In this document: positions 45,354-53,645 of the stretch, one piece after another
Layout: each line of letters begins with the position of its first letter
Position numbering within the stretch: position 1 is the stretch's first letter
Origin: an uncultured Rhodospirillaceae bacterium
Lineage (GTDB): Bacteria > Pseudomonadota > Alphaproteobacteria > Rhodospirillales > Magnetospirillaceae
Length of the DNA stretch: 64,000 nt
Assembly (NCBI GenBank): GCA_903941105.1
Contig: CAJANL010000099.1
Location: forward strand, 1-64,000
Direction: 5' to 3'
Notes under the pieces: generated by a model
What the model was told of the DNA's origin: nothing
Database searches by the model: none
What the model saw: only the letters and a program-made list of their open reading frames with translations
Made by a program: the position numbers and the translations under genes

Positions 45354-46940
45354 TCAGTGCTGCTCGCGGATGGCGGTGAAGCGGATCTTGGGGAAGTCCT
45401 GCTCGGCGCGACCCAACTGCCACGAATTGCGGGCGAGATAGACCAGGGCACCGTCGCGGTCCTCGGCCATGTTGGTCTTGTTGGAGTCCATGAAGCGCTT
45501 CAGCTCGGCCTCGTCGTCGGCGGCCACCCAGCGGGCGGTGACGAAGGGCGCGTCCTCGAAGCCGGCCTTGATATTGTACTCGCTCTCGATGCGGGTGGTC
45601 AGCACGTCGAACTGCAGCGGCCCCACCACGCCGACGATCCAGGTCGAGCCATCCAGCGGTTTGAACACCTGGCTGACGCCTTCCTCGGCCAGATCCTCGA
45701 TGGCCTTCCTGAGCTGCTTGGCCTTCATGGGATCATCCAGCCGCACCCGGCGCAGCACTTCGGGCGCGAAGGTGGGGATGCCGAGGAAGTTGAGATCCTC
45801 GCTTTCCGACAGGGTGTCGCCGATGCGCAACTGGCCGTGGTTGGGGATGCCGAGGATGTCGCCGGGAAAGGCCTCTTCCGCCAGCTCGCGGTCGCGGGCG
45901 AGGAAGAACACCGGGTTGTAGACCGCCATCACCTTGCCGGTGCGCACATGCTTCAGCTTCATGCCACGGCGGAACTGCCCTGAGCACAACCGGGTGAAGG
46001 CGATGCGGTCGCGGTGGTTGGGGTCCATGTTGGCCTGGACCTTGAAGACGAAGCCGGTGACTTTCTCCTCGTGGGGATCGACGACGCGGCTGGCAGCCTT
46101 GCGGGCCAGCGGCGTCGGCGCCACCCGGCCGACGCCGCGCAGCAGTTCCTGCACGCCGAAGGTCTTCAGGGCGCTGCCGAAATAGACCGGCGTCAGGTGC
46201 CCGGCCAGATAGGACTCCAGGTCGAACTCGGGACAGGCGCCGCGCACCAGCTCGATCTCCTCGCGCAGCTTGTCGGCGGCGGCGGCCCCTACCGCCTTGT
46301 CCAGCAGGTCGGAGTCGAGCTCGGCGTCGACGGAAATCTCGGCGATGTGGTCGCCGCGACCGGGATCGAACAGGATGATCCGGTTGCGGATCAGGTCGAA
46401 CACGCCCTTGAGGTCGCGACCCATGCCGATGGGCCAGGTCACCGGCGTGACGTCGAGCGCCAGGGTCTTCTCGATCTCGTCCAGCAGGTCGAAGGTTTCG
46501 CGGCCCTCGCGGTCCACCTTGTTGATGAAGGTGGTGATGGGCATGTCGCGCAGGCGGCAAACTTCGAACAGCTTGCGGGTCTGGGTCTCGATGCCCTTGG
46601 CGGCGTCGAGCACCATCACCGCCGAGTCGACTGCGGTCAGGGTGCGGTAGGTGTCCTCGGAGAAGTCCTCGTGGCCGGGAGTGTCGAGCAGGTTGAAGGT
46701 CAGCCCCTCATGCTCGAAGGTCATCACCGCCGACGACACCGAGATGCCGCGTTCCTTCTCGATGGCCATCCAGTCCGAGCGGGTGCGGCGCTGCTCGCCG
46801 CGGGCGCGCACCGCGCCGGCCTGCTGGATGGCGCCGCCGAACAGCAACAGCTTCTCGGTCAGCGTCGTCTTGCCGGCGTCGGGGTGCGAGATGATGGCGA
46901 AGGTGCGCCGGAGCGCAAGCTGGTCGGTGAGCGCATTCAT
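45354..46940 (-). CDS. prfC: Peptide chain release factor 3 (528 aa)
   Basis: A translational GTPase that removes RF1/RF2 after termination. G1 is ISHPDAGKTTLTEKLL, the switch region has RGISVSSAV, G3 is DTPGHEDFSEDT, and G4 is FINKVDREG. EF-Tu-like domain II and the RF3 C-terminal domain follow. The ATG at 46940 (MNALTDQLALRRTFAI) matches the family; the ORF-track start at 47003 extends into the divergent gene's start. Length is typical. Confidence 0.96.
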   Translation of the reverse strand: MNALTDQLALRRTFAIISHPDAGKTTLTEKLLLFGGAIQQAGAVRARGEQRRTRSDWMAIEKERGISVSSAVMTFEHEGLTFNLLDTPGHEDFSEDTYRTLTAVDSAVMVLDAAKGIETQTRKLFEVCRLRDMPITTFINKVDREGRETFDLLDEIEKTLALDVTPVTWPIGMGRDLKGVFDLIRNRIILFDPGRGDHIAEISVDAELDSDLLDKAVGAAAADKLREEIELVRGACPEFDLESYLAGHLTPVYFGSALKTFGVQELLRGVGRVAPTPLARKAASRVVDPHEEKVTGFVFKVQANMDPNHRDRIAFTRLCSGQFRRGMKLKHVRTGKVMAVYNPVFFLARDRELAEEAFPGDILGIPNHGQLRIGDTLSESEDLNFLGIPTFAPEVLRRVRLDDPMKAKQLRKAIEDLAEEGVSQVFKPLDGSTWIVGVVGPLQFDVLTTRIESEYNIKAGFEDAPFVTARWVAADDEAELKRFMDSNKTNMAEDRDGALVYLARNSWQLGRAEQDFPKIRFTAIREQH

Positions 46941-47002
46941 GGGCGCGGTTCTTCCCCGTATCGGATAAAGAATCAAGTGAATTGACGGAAGGAGGCCTCG
47001 CA

Positions 47003-47203
47003 ATGCTGCGCATCGAGCTGGACGGAGAACTGGAATCGCGCTTGCGCATGGCGGCGGCCCGACTCAAGCGCGCCCCCGACGACTGCGTGCGGAGCGCCGT
47101 GCGGGCCTTCGTCGAGGACTGCGAGGAAGCCGTCCGTCACGCCCTGCAACTCAGCCAGGGCGAGAGCTTCGTGCGGAATGGCGACGAGTGGGGGGTGGAT
47201 TGA
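47003..47203 (+). CDS. Small ribbon-helix-helix-like protein (66 aa)
   Basis: A ribbon-helix-helix pattern: beta strand LRIELDGELESRL, then AARLKRAPDDCVRSAVRAFVEDCE, with a charged tail. CopG/Arc-type proteins of this size are DNA-binding repressors or antitoxins. A ggaagga Shine-Dalgarno lies upstream. No toxin gene follows on this strand, because amrS runs convergently 39 bases away. It is divergent from prfC. It may be an orphan antitoxin or a regulator. Confidence 0.75.
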   Translation: MLRIELDGELESRLRMAAARLKRAPDDCVRSAVRAFVEDCEEAVRHALQLSQGESFVRNGDEWGVD

Positions 47204-47242
47204 CTGACTCGTTCGCCGGCATCTCGCGGAGCGATCAAGGCA

Positions 47243-48325
47243 TCAGATCATCAGCCGCACCGGCTGACGCTTGCGGCCCCAGGTGCCGGGCCGGGCCTCG
47301 AACAGCCCGGCGGGCCGGGCGCCGCACGTGCGGCAGCCTCCCTCGGGCGTCAGGTTCCACGCCGTCAGTTCATACCAGTCGCGGCCGATGACAAGGTCCC
47401 CGCAGGCGTGGCACCAGGTGCTGCCGCCGTTGGCATCGTGGACGTTGCCGGTATAGACATGCCTCACCCCGTTGGCCTTGGCGATGGACCGGGCGGAGAC
47501 AAGTGTCGAAGATGCCGTGGGGGGCTTTTCGCGCATCTTCCAGTCGGGGTGGAAGGCAGAAAAATGCAACGGCACGTCGGGGCCGAGAGATTCGACCACC
47601 CACCGGCTGAGTGCATCGATTTCGGCGGCGGAATCGTTCTCTCCCGGAATGATCAAAGTCGTGATTTCGAACCATGTACTCGTGTGATGCTTGAGGTATT
47701 TCAGGGTGTCCAGCACGGCCTCCAGATGCCCGCCGCACAGCCGGTGATAGAAGTCCTCGGTGAATGCCTTCAGGTCGACATTGGCCGCGTCCATATGGGC
47801 GTAGAATTCTTCGCGGGCCTCCGGCGCCATATAGCCGGCGGTGACCGCCACCGTCTTCAGCCCCCGCGCCCGGCAGGCCTTGGCGACGTCGATGGCATAC
47901 TCCAGAAAGATGACCGGATCGTTATAGGTGAAGGCCACCGAACGGCAGCCCAGCTGCACGGCGGCGCGGGCGATGTCGTCGGGAGCGGCGAAGTCGTTGA
48001 GTCGGTCGACCTCGCGCGCCTTCGAGATGTCCCAGTTCTGGCAGAACTTGCAGGTCAGGTTGCAGCCCGCCGTGCCGAATGACAGGACCGGCGTGCCGGG
48101 CAGGAAGTGGTTCAGCGGCTTCTTCTCGATGGGATCGACGCAGAACCCCGACGAGCGGCCGTAGGTGGTCAGCACCATCTGCTCGCCGGAGCGCGCCCGC
48201 ACGAAGCACAAGCCGCGCTGGCCGTCGCCCAGCTTGCAGAAGCGCGGGCAGACGTCGCACTGGATGCGGCCGTCCTCCAACCGATGCCAGTGCCTCCCCG
48301 GGAATTGCGAGCCTTCGACCTGCAT
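47243..48325 (-). CDS. amrS: AmmeMemoRadiSam system radical SAM enzyme (360 aa)
   Basis: An N-terminal zinc-ribbon-like CDVCPRFC (Cys23-30) and the radical SAM motif CNLTCKFC (Cys88, 92, 95) with FTYNDPVIFLEYA and IPGENDS are diagnostic of AmrS, a pyruvate-formate-lyase-activase relative. Two more Cys pairs (CHAC, CRTCGA) lie at the C-terminus. It diverges from a Memo-AMMECR1 fusion, the other two components. The biological substrate of the system is not established. Confidence 0.92.
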   Translation of the reverse strand: MQVEGSQFPGRHWHRLEDGRIQCDVCPRFCKLGDGQRGLCFVRARSGEQMVLTTYGRSSGFCVDPIEKKPLNHFLPGTPVLSFGTAGCNLTCKFCQNWDISKAREVDRLNDFAAPDDIARAAVQLGCRSVAFTYNDPVIFLEYAIDVAKACRARGLKTVAVTAGYMAPEAREEFYAHMDAANVDLKAFTEDFYHRLCGGHLEAVLDTLKYLKHHTSTWFEITTLIIPGENDSAAEIDALSRWVVESLGPDVPLHFSAFHPDWKMREKPPTASSTLVSARSIAKANGVRHVYTGNVHDANGGSTWCHACGDLVIGRDWYELTAWNLTPEGGCRTCGARPAGLFEARPGTWGRKRQPVRLMI

Positions 48326-48464
48326 GGCAAGAGCCTAGACCTCCGGCCGGTGCCGTTCAACCGGGGCATGACCGCCCCTCCTCCCTCGACCTGGCCTAAC
48401 CCTTTACATGGGCACCCGCGCGGGTCTTACCTATAGGGAGGTACAGAGCTTCGAGGCCGCCGCC

Positions 48465-49826
48465 ATGACCGCCATCCGCCCCACCGCCGTGGCCGGGATG
48501 TTCTATCCCGCCGACCCGGCGGAACTGAAAGCCCAACTCGACCTTTTCCTCGGGCAGGCGCGCGCCGCAGCACTCGCAGGGCCGGCGCCCAAGGCCATCA
48601 TCGCCCCCCATGCCGGCTACCTCTATTCCGGCCCGGTGGCGGCCAGCGCCTATGTGCGGGTGCAGCCGGCGGCGGCGAGCATCTCGCGGGTGGTGCTGCT
48701 CGGCCCCTCGCACCGGGTCGCCTTCCGCGGCCTGGCGGTGGGCACGGCGACGGCCTGGGCTTCGCCGCTGGGACCGGTGGCCATCGACCGCGAGGCGGCG
48801 GCCGGGCTGCTGGCCCGTGGCCTGGTGGCGCAACTCGACGCCGCCCACGCCCAGGAACATTCGCTGGAGGTGCACGTTCCCTTCCTTCAGGCGGTACTGG
48901 GCGAGTTCACCCTGCTGCCCATCGTGGTGGGCGATGCCTCGGCCGGCGAGGTCGCTGCGGTGATCGAGGCGGTGTGGGGCGGGCCGGAGACGCTGATCGT
49001 GGTCTCCACCGACCTGTCGCATTTCCTGGGCTACGAGGCCTGCCGCACCCTCGACGCCGCCACCGTCGCCGCCATCGAGCACCTGGAGCCAGCCCTGGGA
49101 CGCGACAGCGCCTGTGGCCGGGTGCCGGTGGGGGGGCTGCTGGTGGCGGCCAAACGGCGCGGCATGGCCATCACTACCCTCGACGTGCGCAATTCCGGCG
49201 ACACCGCCGGCAGCCGCGACCGCGTGGTGGGCTACGGCGCCTGGGCGCTGTTCGAGGGCGACGAGGAGTCCGGGATCCGCGCCCTCGGCCCCACCCTGAC
49301 CGATCTGGCGTGGCGTGCCCTGCGTCTGGCGGTCGAGACCGGCCAGCCGCCCAAGGTGGGACTCGGCCCCAATGCGCCGGCCCGGCTGCGGCAACCGGGA
49401 GCGGTGTTCGTCACCCTGAAGAAGAACGGCAATCTGCGCGGCTGCATCGGCTCGGTCACCGCCTGGCGACCGCTGGCCGAGGATATCGCCGACAACGCCC
49501 GCAAGGCGGCGCTGAACGATCCCCGCTTCCCGCCGGTCACCGCCGCCGAGTTGGCGGCGCTCAGCCTGTCGGTCTCGGTGCTGACGCCGCCCGTGGCCAT
49601 GAGCTTCACCGCCGAGGCCGACCTGCTGGACCAGCTCCGCCCCCGCATCGACGGCCTGATCATCGAGGATGGCGGCCGGCGCGCCCTGTTCCTGCCCTCG
49701 GTATGGGAGCAACTGCCCGACAAGCGCGCCTTCCTCGAACACCTCAAGGCCAAGGCGGGCATGCCCCCGGGCCACTGGTCCACCGGCTTCACGGCCAGCC
49801 GCTTCCAGGCGGTGGAACTCCAGTGA
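48465..49826 (+). CDS. amrBA: AmmeMemoRadiSam fusion: Memo-like domain plus AMMECR1 domain (453 aa)
   Basis: The Memo domain (about 1-265) begins IRPTAVAGMFYPADPAEL and has iron/metal-type His residues in APHAGYLYSG, GPSHRV and STDLSHFLG. The AMMECR1 domain (about 280-453) has TLKKNGNLRGCIGS and PSVWEQLPDK. In many genomes the two are separate genes (amrB, amrA); here they are fused. The ATG at 48465 with gagg upstream is preferred to the longer start at 48408. It is the first gene of a coupled operon to 55039. Confidence 0.9.
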   Translation: MTAIRPTAVAGMFYPADPAELKAQLDLFLGQARAAALAGPAPKAIIAPHAGYLYSGPVAASAYVRVQPAAASISRVVLLGPSHRVAFRGLAVGTATAWASPLGPVAIDREAAAGLLARGLVAQLDAAHAQEHSLEVHVPFLQAVLGEFTLLPIVVGDASAGEVAAVIEAVWGGPETLIVVSTDLSHFLGYEACRTLDAATVAAIEHLEPALGRDSACGRVPVGGLLVAAKRRGMAITTLDVRNSGDTAGSRDRVVGYGAWALFEGDEESGIRALGPTLTDLAWRALRLAVETGQPPKVGLGPNAPARLRQPGAVFVTLKKNGNLRGCIGSVTAWRPLAEDIADNARKAALNDPRFPPVTAAELAALSLSVSVLTPPVAMSFTAEADLLDQLRPRIDGLIIEDGGRRALFLPSVWEQLPDKRAFLEHLKAKAGMPPGHWSTGFTASRFQAVELQ

Positions 49827-50254
49827 CGCGCTGGGTCGACGAATTCCGCGCCGAGATCGCCGACGACCGCCGGGAATTGCTGCGGCTGGTGGACGGGTTG
49901 GTAGTGGCGACCATGCCGAACGCTCCTCTGGCCACTGTCGCCATGGAAAAAATTCTTCTCTATCTGCTCGCCGAGACCCATCCCGCCGGACGCAGCAAGG
50001 CCACCTTCTTCATTCGTCATGGCTTCAGCCCATCTTCGTGGCAGGTGTTGAAGGATGCATTGATCGACTTGGCACAACAGGGCACCATCGCGGCGGCGGT
50101 CGAAACCGAATTCGGGACAAAGTATATTGTGGAGGGTGGGCTGCGCGTTCCTCGGGAGGCTTCCCCCTGGGCCCGAACGGTGTGGTTCGTCTCCCAGGGC
50201 GAACTTCACCCCCGATTGGTGACCGCCTATCCGGCGCAAGGAGACAAGGGATGA
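49823..50254 (+). CDS. DUF6883 family protein (143 aa)
   Basis: The middle KILLYLLAETHPAGRSKATFF and the C-terminal WFVSQGELHPRLVTAYP fit the DUF6883 pattern of small proteins commonly found beside DUF4926, a pairing thought to be a toxin-antitoxin-like module. The GTG at 49823 overlaps the amrBA stop as GTGA. Here the N-terminal 40 residues are an extra acidic helix (FRAEIADDRRELLRLVDG), longer than in free-standing members. The function is unproven. Confidence 0.72.
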   Translation: MTRWVDEFRAEIADDRRELLRLVDGLVVATMPNAPLATVAMEKILLYLLAETHPAGRSKATFFIRHGFSPSSWQVLKDALIDLAQQGTIAAAVETEFGTKYIVEGGLRVPREASPWARTVWFVSQGELHPRLVTAYPAQGDKG

Positions 50255-50475
50255 TCAAGGAACTGGACCCCGTCGTCCTGACCGAGAACCTGCCCGACGA
50301 GGGCCTGGAAGCCGGCGATGTCGGATGGGTGGTCATGGTCCATGGTGAAGGCGCTGGATTCGAGGTGGAATTCCTCACCCTGGCCGGCGAAACCGTGTCG
50401 GTGGTGACGGTGGCCGACCGATCTGTCCGCCCCGTCGCGCCGAAGGAAATCGCGCACGCCCGCAAGGTCGCCTGA
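50251..50475 (+). CDS. DUF4926 family protein (74 aa)
   Basis: The N-terminal KELDPVVLTENLPDEGLEAGDVGWVVMVH and later FEVEFLTLAGETVSV are characteristic of DUF4926, a small beta-barrel-like domain found next to DUF6883. It starts with an ATGA overlap on the DUF6883 gene and has an aaggag-type Shine-Dalgarno. It ends three bases before the CoxL-like gene. It is a candidate antitoxin or partner subunit by inference. Confidence 0.75.
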   Translation: MIKELDPVVLTENLPDEGLEAGDVGWVVMVHGEGAGFEVEFLTLAGETVSVVTVADRSVRPVAPKEIAHARKVA

Positions 50476-50478
50476 GAC

Positions 50479-52695
50479 ATGCCCCGCTTCGGCCTCGGCC
50501 AATCGTTCACGCGCGTCGAGGACCGCCGCTTCCTCACCGGAAGCGGCCGTTTCACCGATGACATCAGCCTGCCCGGACAGGCCCATGCCGTGGTGGTGCG
50601 CTCGCTGGAGGCCCATGCCGACATCCGCCTCGACGTGGCGGCCGCCCGCGCCGCTCCCGGCGTGCTGCTGGTCCTCACCGGGGCCGACGATTTGGGCAGC
50701 CTGCCCTGCGACTTCATGCCCAAGAACCGTGATGGCTCGACCTCGACGCCGCGCCTGCGCCCGGTGCTGGCCTATGGCCGCGTGCGCTATGTCGGCGAGG
50801 CCGTCGCCTTCGTGGTGGCCGAGACCCTGGAGCAGGCCCGCGACGCCGCCGAACTGGCGACGGTGGACGCGGCGCCGCTGCCCACCATCGGCGCCACCGC
50901 CGCCGGTGAGACCGCCTTCGACTGGGAAATGGGTGACGCCGCCGCCGTGGCCGCCGCTTTCGCCGCCGCCGCCCGGGTGGTCGAGCTGGATCTGGTCAAC
51001 AATCGCCTCGCCCCCACCGCCCTGGAGCCGCGCGGCTGCCTCGCCCGCCCGCTGGAGGGGGGGCGGCTGGAACTGGTCGCCGGCAGCCAGGGGGTTCACG
51101 AAGTCCGCGACGGTCTGTGCCGCGTGCTCGGCCTCGGCCACGACCGATTGCAGGTCATCACCCCCGACGTGGGGGGCGGCTTCGGCCTCAAGATCAGCCC
51201 CTTCCCCGAGGAGGCCATGGCGCTGGTGGCGGCCCGCCGACTGGGCCGCCCGGTGAAGTGGACCGCCGACCGCAGCGAGAGCTTTCTCTCGGACACCCAC
51301 GGCCGCGACCATGTCAGCCATGCCCGGCTGGCGCTGGACGCCGATGGCCGTTTCCTCGCCCTCCAGGTGGAGACCACCGCCAATCTCGGCGCCTATGCCT
51401 CGCACTATGGCGCCTTCGTGCCCAGCTTCGCCGGCACCGCCATGCTGCCGGGCGTCTACGCCATCGGCGCCTTCCACGCCCGGGTCACGGGCGTCTACAC
51501 CAACACCACCCCGGTGGATGCCTATCGCGGCGCCGGCCGGCCCGAGGCCAGCTACCTGATCGAGCGGCTGGTGGATGTCGCCGCCCACGACCTTGGCATG
51601 GCGCCCGAGGCGCTACGCCGGCTGAACTTCATCCCGCCCGAGGCGATGCCGTTCCGCACCATCGGCGGCAAGACCTATGATTCCGGCGAGTTCGCCCGGG
51701 TGATGGATGCGGCCCTGGCCCGCGCCGACTGGGCCGGCTTCCCCGCCCGCCGGGCCGAGGCGGCGGCGCGGCGGCGCCTGCGCGGCATCGGGCTGGCTTA
51801 TTATATCGAGGTCTGCGGCGGCACCAGCGGCGAGGATGTCGAACTCGCCATCACCCCCGAGGGTGGCGCCCTGCTGGTGGTGGGCACCCAGTCCACCGGC
51901 CAGGGCCACGAGACCGCCTTCCCCCAGATGGTGGCGGCCGAATTGGGCCTCGCCCTCGACAAGGTGCGCTTCCTCCAGGGCGACAGCGACCGCATCGCCA
52001 GCGGCGGCGGCACCGGCGGCTCGCGCTCGCTGAGCCAGCAGGGCGGCGCCATCGCCCAGGCGCTGGACGCCATCATCGCCGCCGCCAGGCCCACCGCCGC
52101 CCGCCTGTTGCAGGCCGAGGACGGCGAGGTCGCCTTCGCCGCCGGCCGCTTCACCGCCGGAGCCCGTTCGGTCGACTTCTCCGAGGTGGTGAAGGATTGC
52201 GGGCCGCTGAGTTCGTCGTTGCGCTTCAAGCCCAAGGCCAACACCTTCCCCAATGGCTGCCACGTCTGCGAGGTCGAGGTCGATCCCGACACCGGCGAGC
52301 CCGAGATCCTGCGCTACACCATCGTCGACGATGTCGGCGTGGTGCTCAATCCACTGCTGCTGAAGGGCCAGATCGTCGGCGGCGCGGTGCAAGGCATCGG
52401 CCAGGCGCTACTGGAGCACGCCCGCTACGACACCGACACCGCCCAGCCGCTGACCGCCAGCCTGGTGGATTACGCCCTGCCGCGCGCCACGCATATCCCG
52501 CCCATCGACTTCACCACGGTGGAGATCCCCTGCCGCGCCCACCCGCTGGGGATCAAGGGCGCCGGCGAGGCCGGCACCATCGGTGCCGCACCGGCGGTGA
52601 TCAACGCCTTGTGCGACGCGCTCCATCTCCGCCACCTCGACATGCCGGCGACGCCGCTGGCGTTGTGGACCCGGTTGCAAGGCGCCACGCCGTGA
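50479..52695 (+). CDS. CO dehydrogenase/xanthine oxidase-type molybdopterin-binding large subunit (738 aa)
   Basis: The active-site loop AYRGAGRPEA matches form II (CoxL-like) aldehyde or purine hydroxylases rather than the AYRCSFR of true CO dehydrogenase. GGGFGLKISPFPEE and GIKGAGEAGTIGA (catalytic Glu) flank it. The normal partners, a 2Fe-2S small subunit and an FAD medium subunit, are not adjacent, so partners must be elsewhere or substituted. At 738 aa it is slightly short for the family. It sits in a chain with amrBA, DUF6883 and DUF4926, and overlaps tsaC by GTGA. Confidence 0.88.
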   Translation: MPRFGLGQSFTRVEDRRFLTGSGRFTDDISLPGQAHAVVVRSLEAHADIRLDVAAARAAPGVLLVLTGADDLGSLPCDFMPKNRDGSTSTPRLRPVLAYGRVRYVGEAVAFVVAETLEQARDAAELATVDAAPLPTIGATAAGETAFDWEMGDAAAVAAAFAAAARVVELDLVNNRLAPTALEPRGCLARPLEGGRLELVAGSQGVHEVRDGLCRVLGLGHDRLQVITPDVGGGFGLKISPFPEEAMALVAARRLGRPVKWTADRSESFLSDTHGRDHVSHARLALDADGRFLALQVETTANLGAYASHYGAFVPSFAGTAMLPGVYAIGAFHARVTGVYTNTTPVDAYRGAGRPEASYLIERLVDVAAHDLGMAPEALRRLNFIPPEAMPFRTIGGKTYDSGEFARVMDAALARADWAGFPARRAEAAARRRLRGIGLAYYIEVCGGTSGEDVELAITPEGGALLVVGTQSTGQGHETAFPQMVAAELGLALDKVRFLQGDSDRIASGGGTGGSRSLSQQGGAIAQALDAIIAAARPTAARLLQAEDGEVAFAAGRFTAGARSVDFSEVVKDCGPLSSSLRFKPKANTFPNGCHVCEVEVDPDTGEPEILRYTIVDDVGVVLNPLLLKGQIVGGAVQGIGQALLEHARYDTDTAQPLTASLVDYALPRATHIPPIDFTTVEIPCRAHPLGIKGAGEAGTIGAAPAVINALCDALHLRHLDMPATPLALWTRLQGATP

Positions 52696-53645
52696 GCATC
52701 GACACCGCCACCATCACCGAGGCCGGACGCCTGCTGGCCGCGGGACAGCTGGTGGCGTTTCCCACCGAGACGGTCTACGGGCTGGGCGGCGACGCCACCA
52801 ACGACCACGCCGTGGCCGCCATCTTCGCCGCCAAGGGCCGGCCGACCTTCAACCCGCTGATCGTCCATGTCGCCCGGGTCGAACAGGCCGAGGACCTGGT
52901 GGTGGTCGACCCGCGGGCGCGGCGGCTGATGGCGCGGTTCTGGCCGGGGCCGCTGACCCTGGTGCTGCCGAGGCGGCCCGGCTCGCCGGTATCGCTGCTG
53001 GCCAGCGCCGGGCTCGACACCATCGCCATCCGCCTGCCCGACCACGCCATCGCCCGCGCCCTGATCGAGGCGGCAGGACGCCCCCTGGCCGCTCCCTCGG
53101 CCAACCGCTCCGGCGGGGTCAGTCCGACGCGGGCCGAACATGTCGACGCGGACCTCGCCGCCCTGGTGCTGGACGGCGGCCCCTGTCGGGTGGGGGTGGA
53201 GTCCACCGTGCTCGATCTCTCCGGCGACCACCCCGCCCTGCTGCGCCCCGGCGGAATCCCGCTGGAGGAGCTGGAGCGCGAGCTGGGCCCCCTGCTGCGG
53301 ACAGAGAACCCCACCGCCCCCAAATCCCCCGGCCAGCTGGAAAGCCATTACGCCCCCGGGCTGCCGGTGCGGCTCGACGCCGAGGAACCACATCCCGGCG
53401 AGGCGCTGCTGGGCTTCGGGCCGGGCGCCGCCGAGCTCAACCTGTCCCCCTCCGGCGACGTGGCCGAGGCCGCCGCCAACCTGTTCGCCATGCTGCGGGC
53501 GCTGGACCGCCCCGGCTTCAGCGGCATCGCGGTGCGTCCGATCCCCGAACACGGCCTCGGCCTCGCCATCAACGACCGCCTGCGCCGCGCCGCCGCCCCG
53601 AGGCTCCAGCCCCCGAAGCACCAGCCCCCGAAGCACCAGCCATGA
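52692..53645 (+). CDS. sua5: L-threonylcarbamoyladenylate synthase, TsaC/Sua5 type (317 aa)
   Basis: Makes threonylcarbamoyl-AMP for t6A37 tRNA modification. The YrdC domain has VAFPTETVYGLGGDA, KGRPTFNPLIVHV and APSANRSGGVSPT, followed by a linker and Sua5 C-domain (about 215-305). It provides the t6A on which MtaB, encoded 9 kb upstream, then acts. The GTG start overlaps the molybdoenzyme stop. The C-terminus ends in a 15-base tandem repeat, giving PPKHQPPKHQP. Confidence 0.93.
   Translation: MSIDTATITEAGRLLAAGQLVAFPTETVYGLGGDATNDHAVAAIFAAKGRPTFNPLIVHVARVEQAEDLVVVDPRARRLMARFWPGPLTLVLPRRPGSPVSLLASAGLDTIAIRLPDHAIARALIEAAGRPLAAPSANRSGGVSPTRAEHVDADLAALVLDGGPCRVGVESTVLDLSGDHPALLRPGGIPLEELERELGPLLRTENPTAPKSPGQLESHYAPGLPVRLDAEEPHPGEALLGFGPGAAELNLSPSGDVAEAAANLFAMLRALDRPGFSGIAVRPIPEHGLGLAINDRLRRAAAPRLQPPKHQPPKHQP
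53610..53639 (+). repeat. 15-bp direct tandem repeat at the sua5 3' end
   Basis: cccccgaagcaccag occurs twice in a row, adding two copies of a PKHQP-type pentapeptide to the C-terminus, just before the overlapping start of the FAD gene at 53642. It looks like replication slippage. Confidence 0.85.

Noticed and set aside
48403-48437. TTTACA and TATAGG as a promoter for amrBA
   Set aside because: The spacing is 23 bases, too long for a standard sigma70 promoter.
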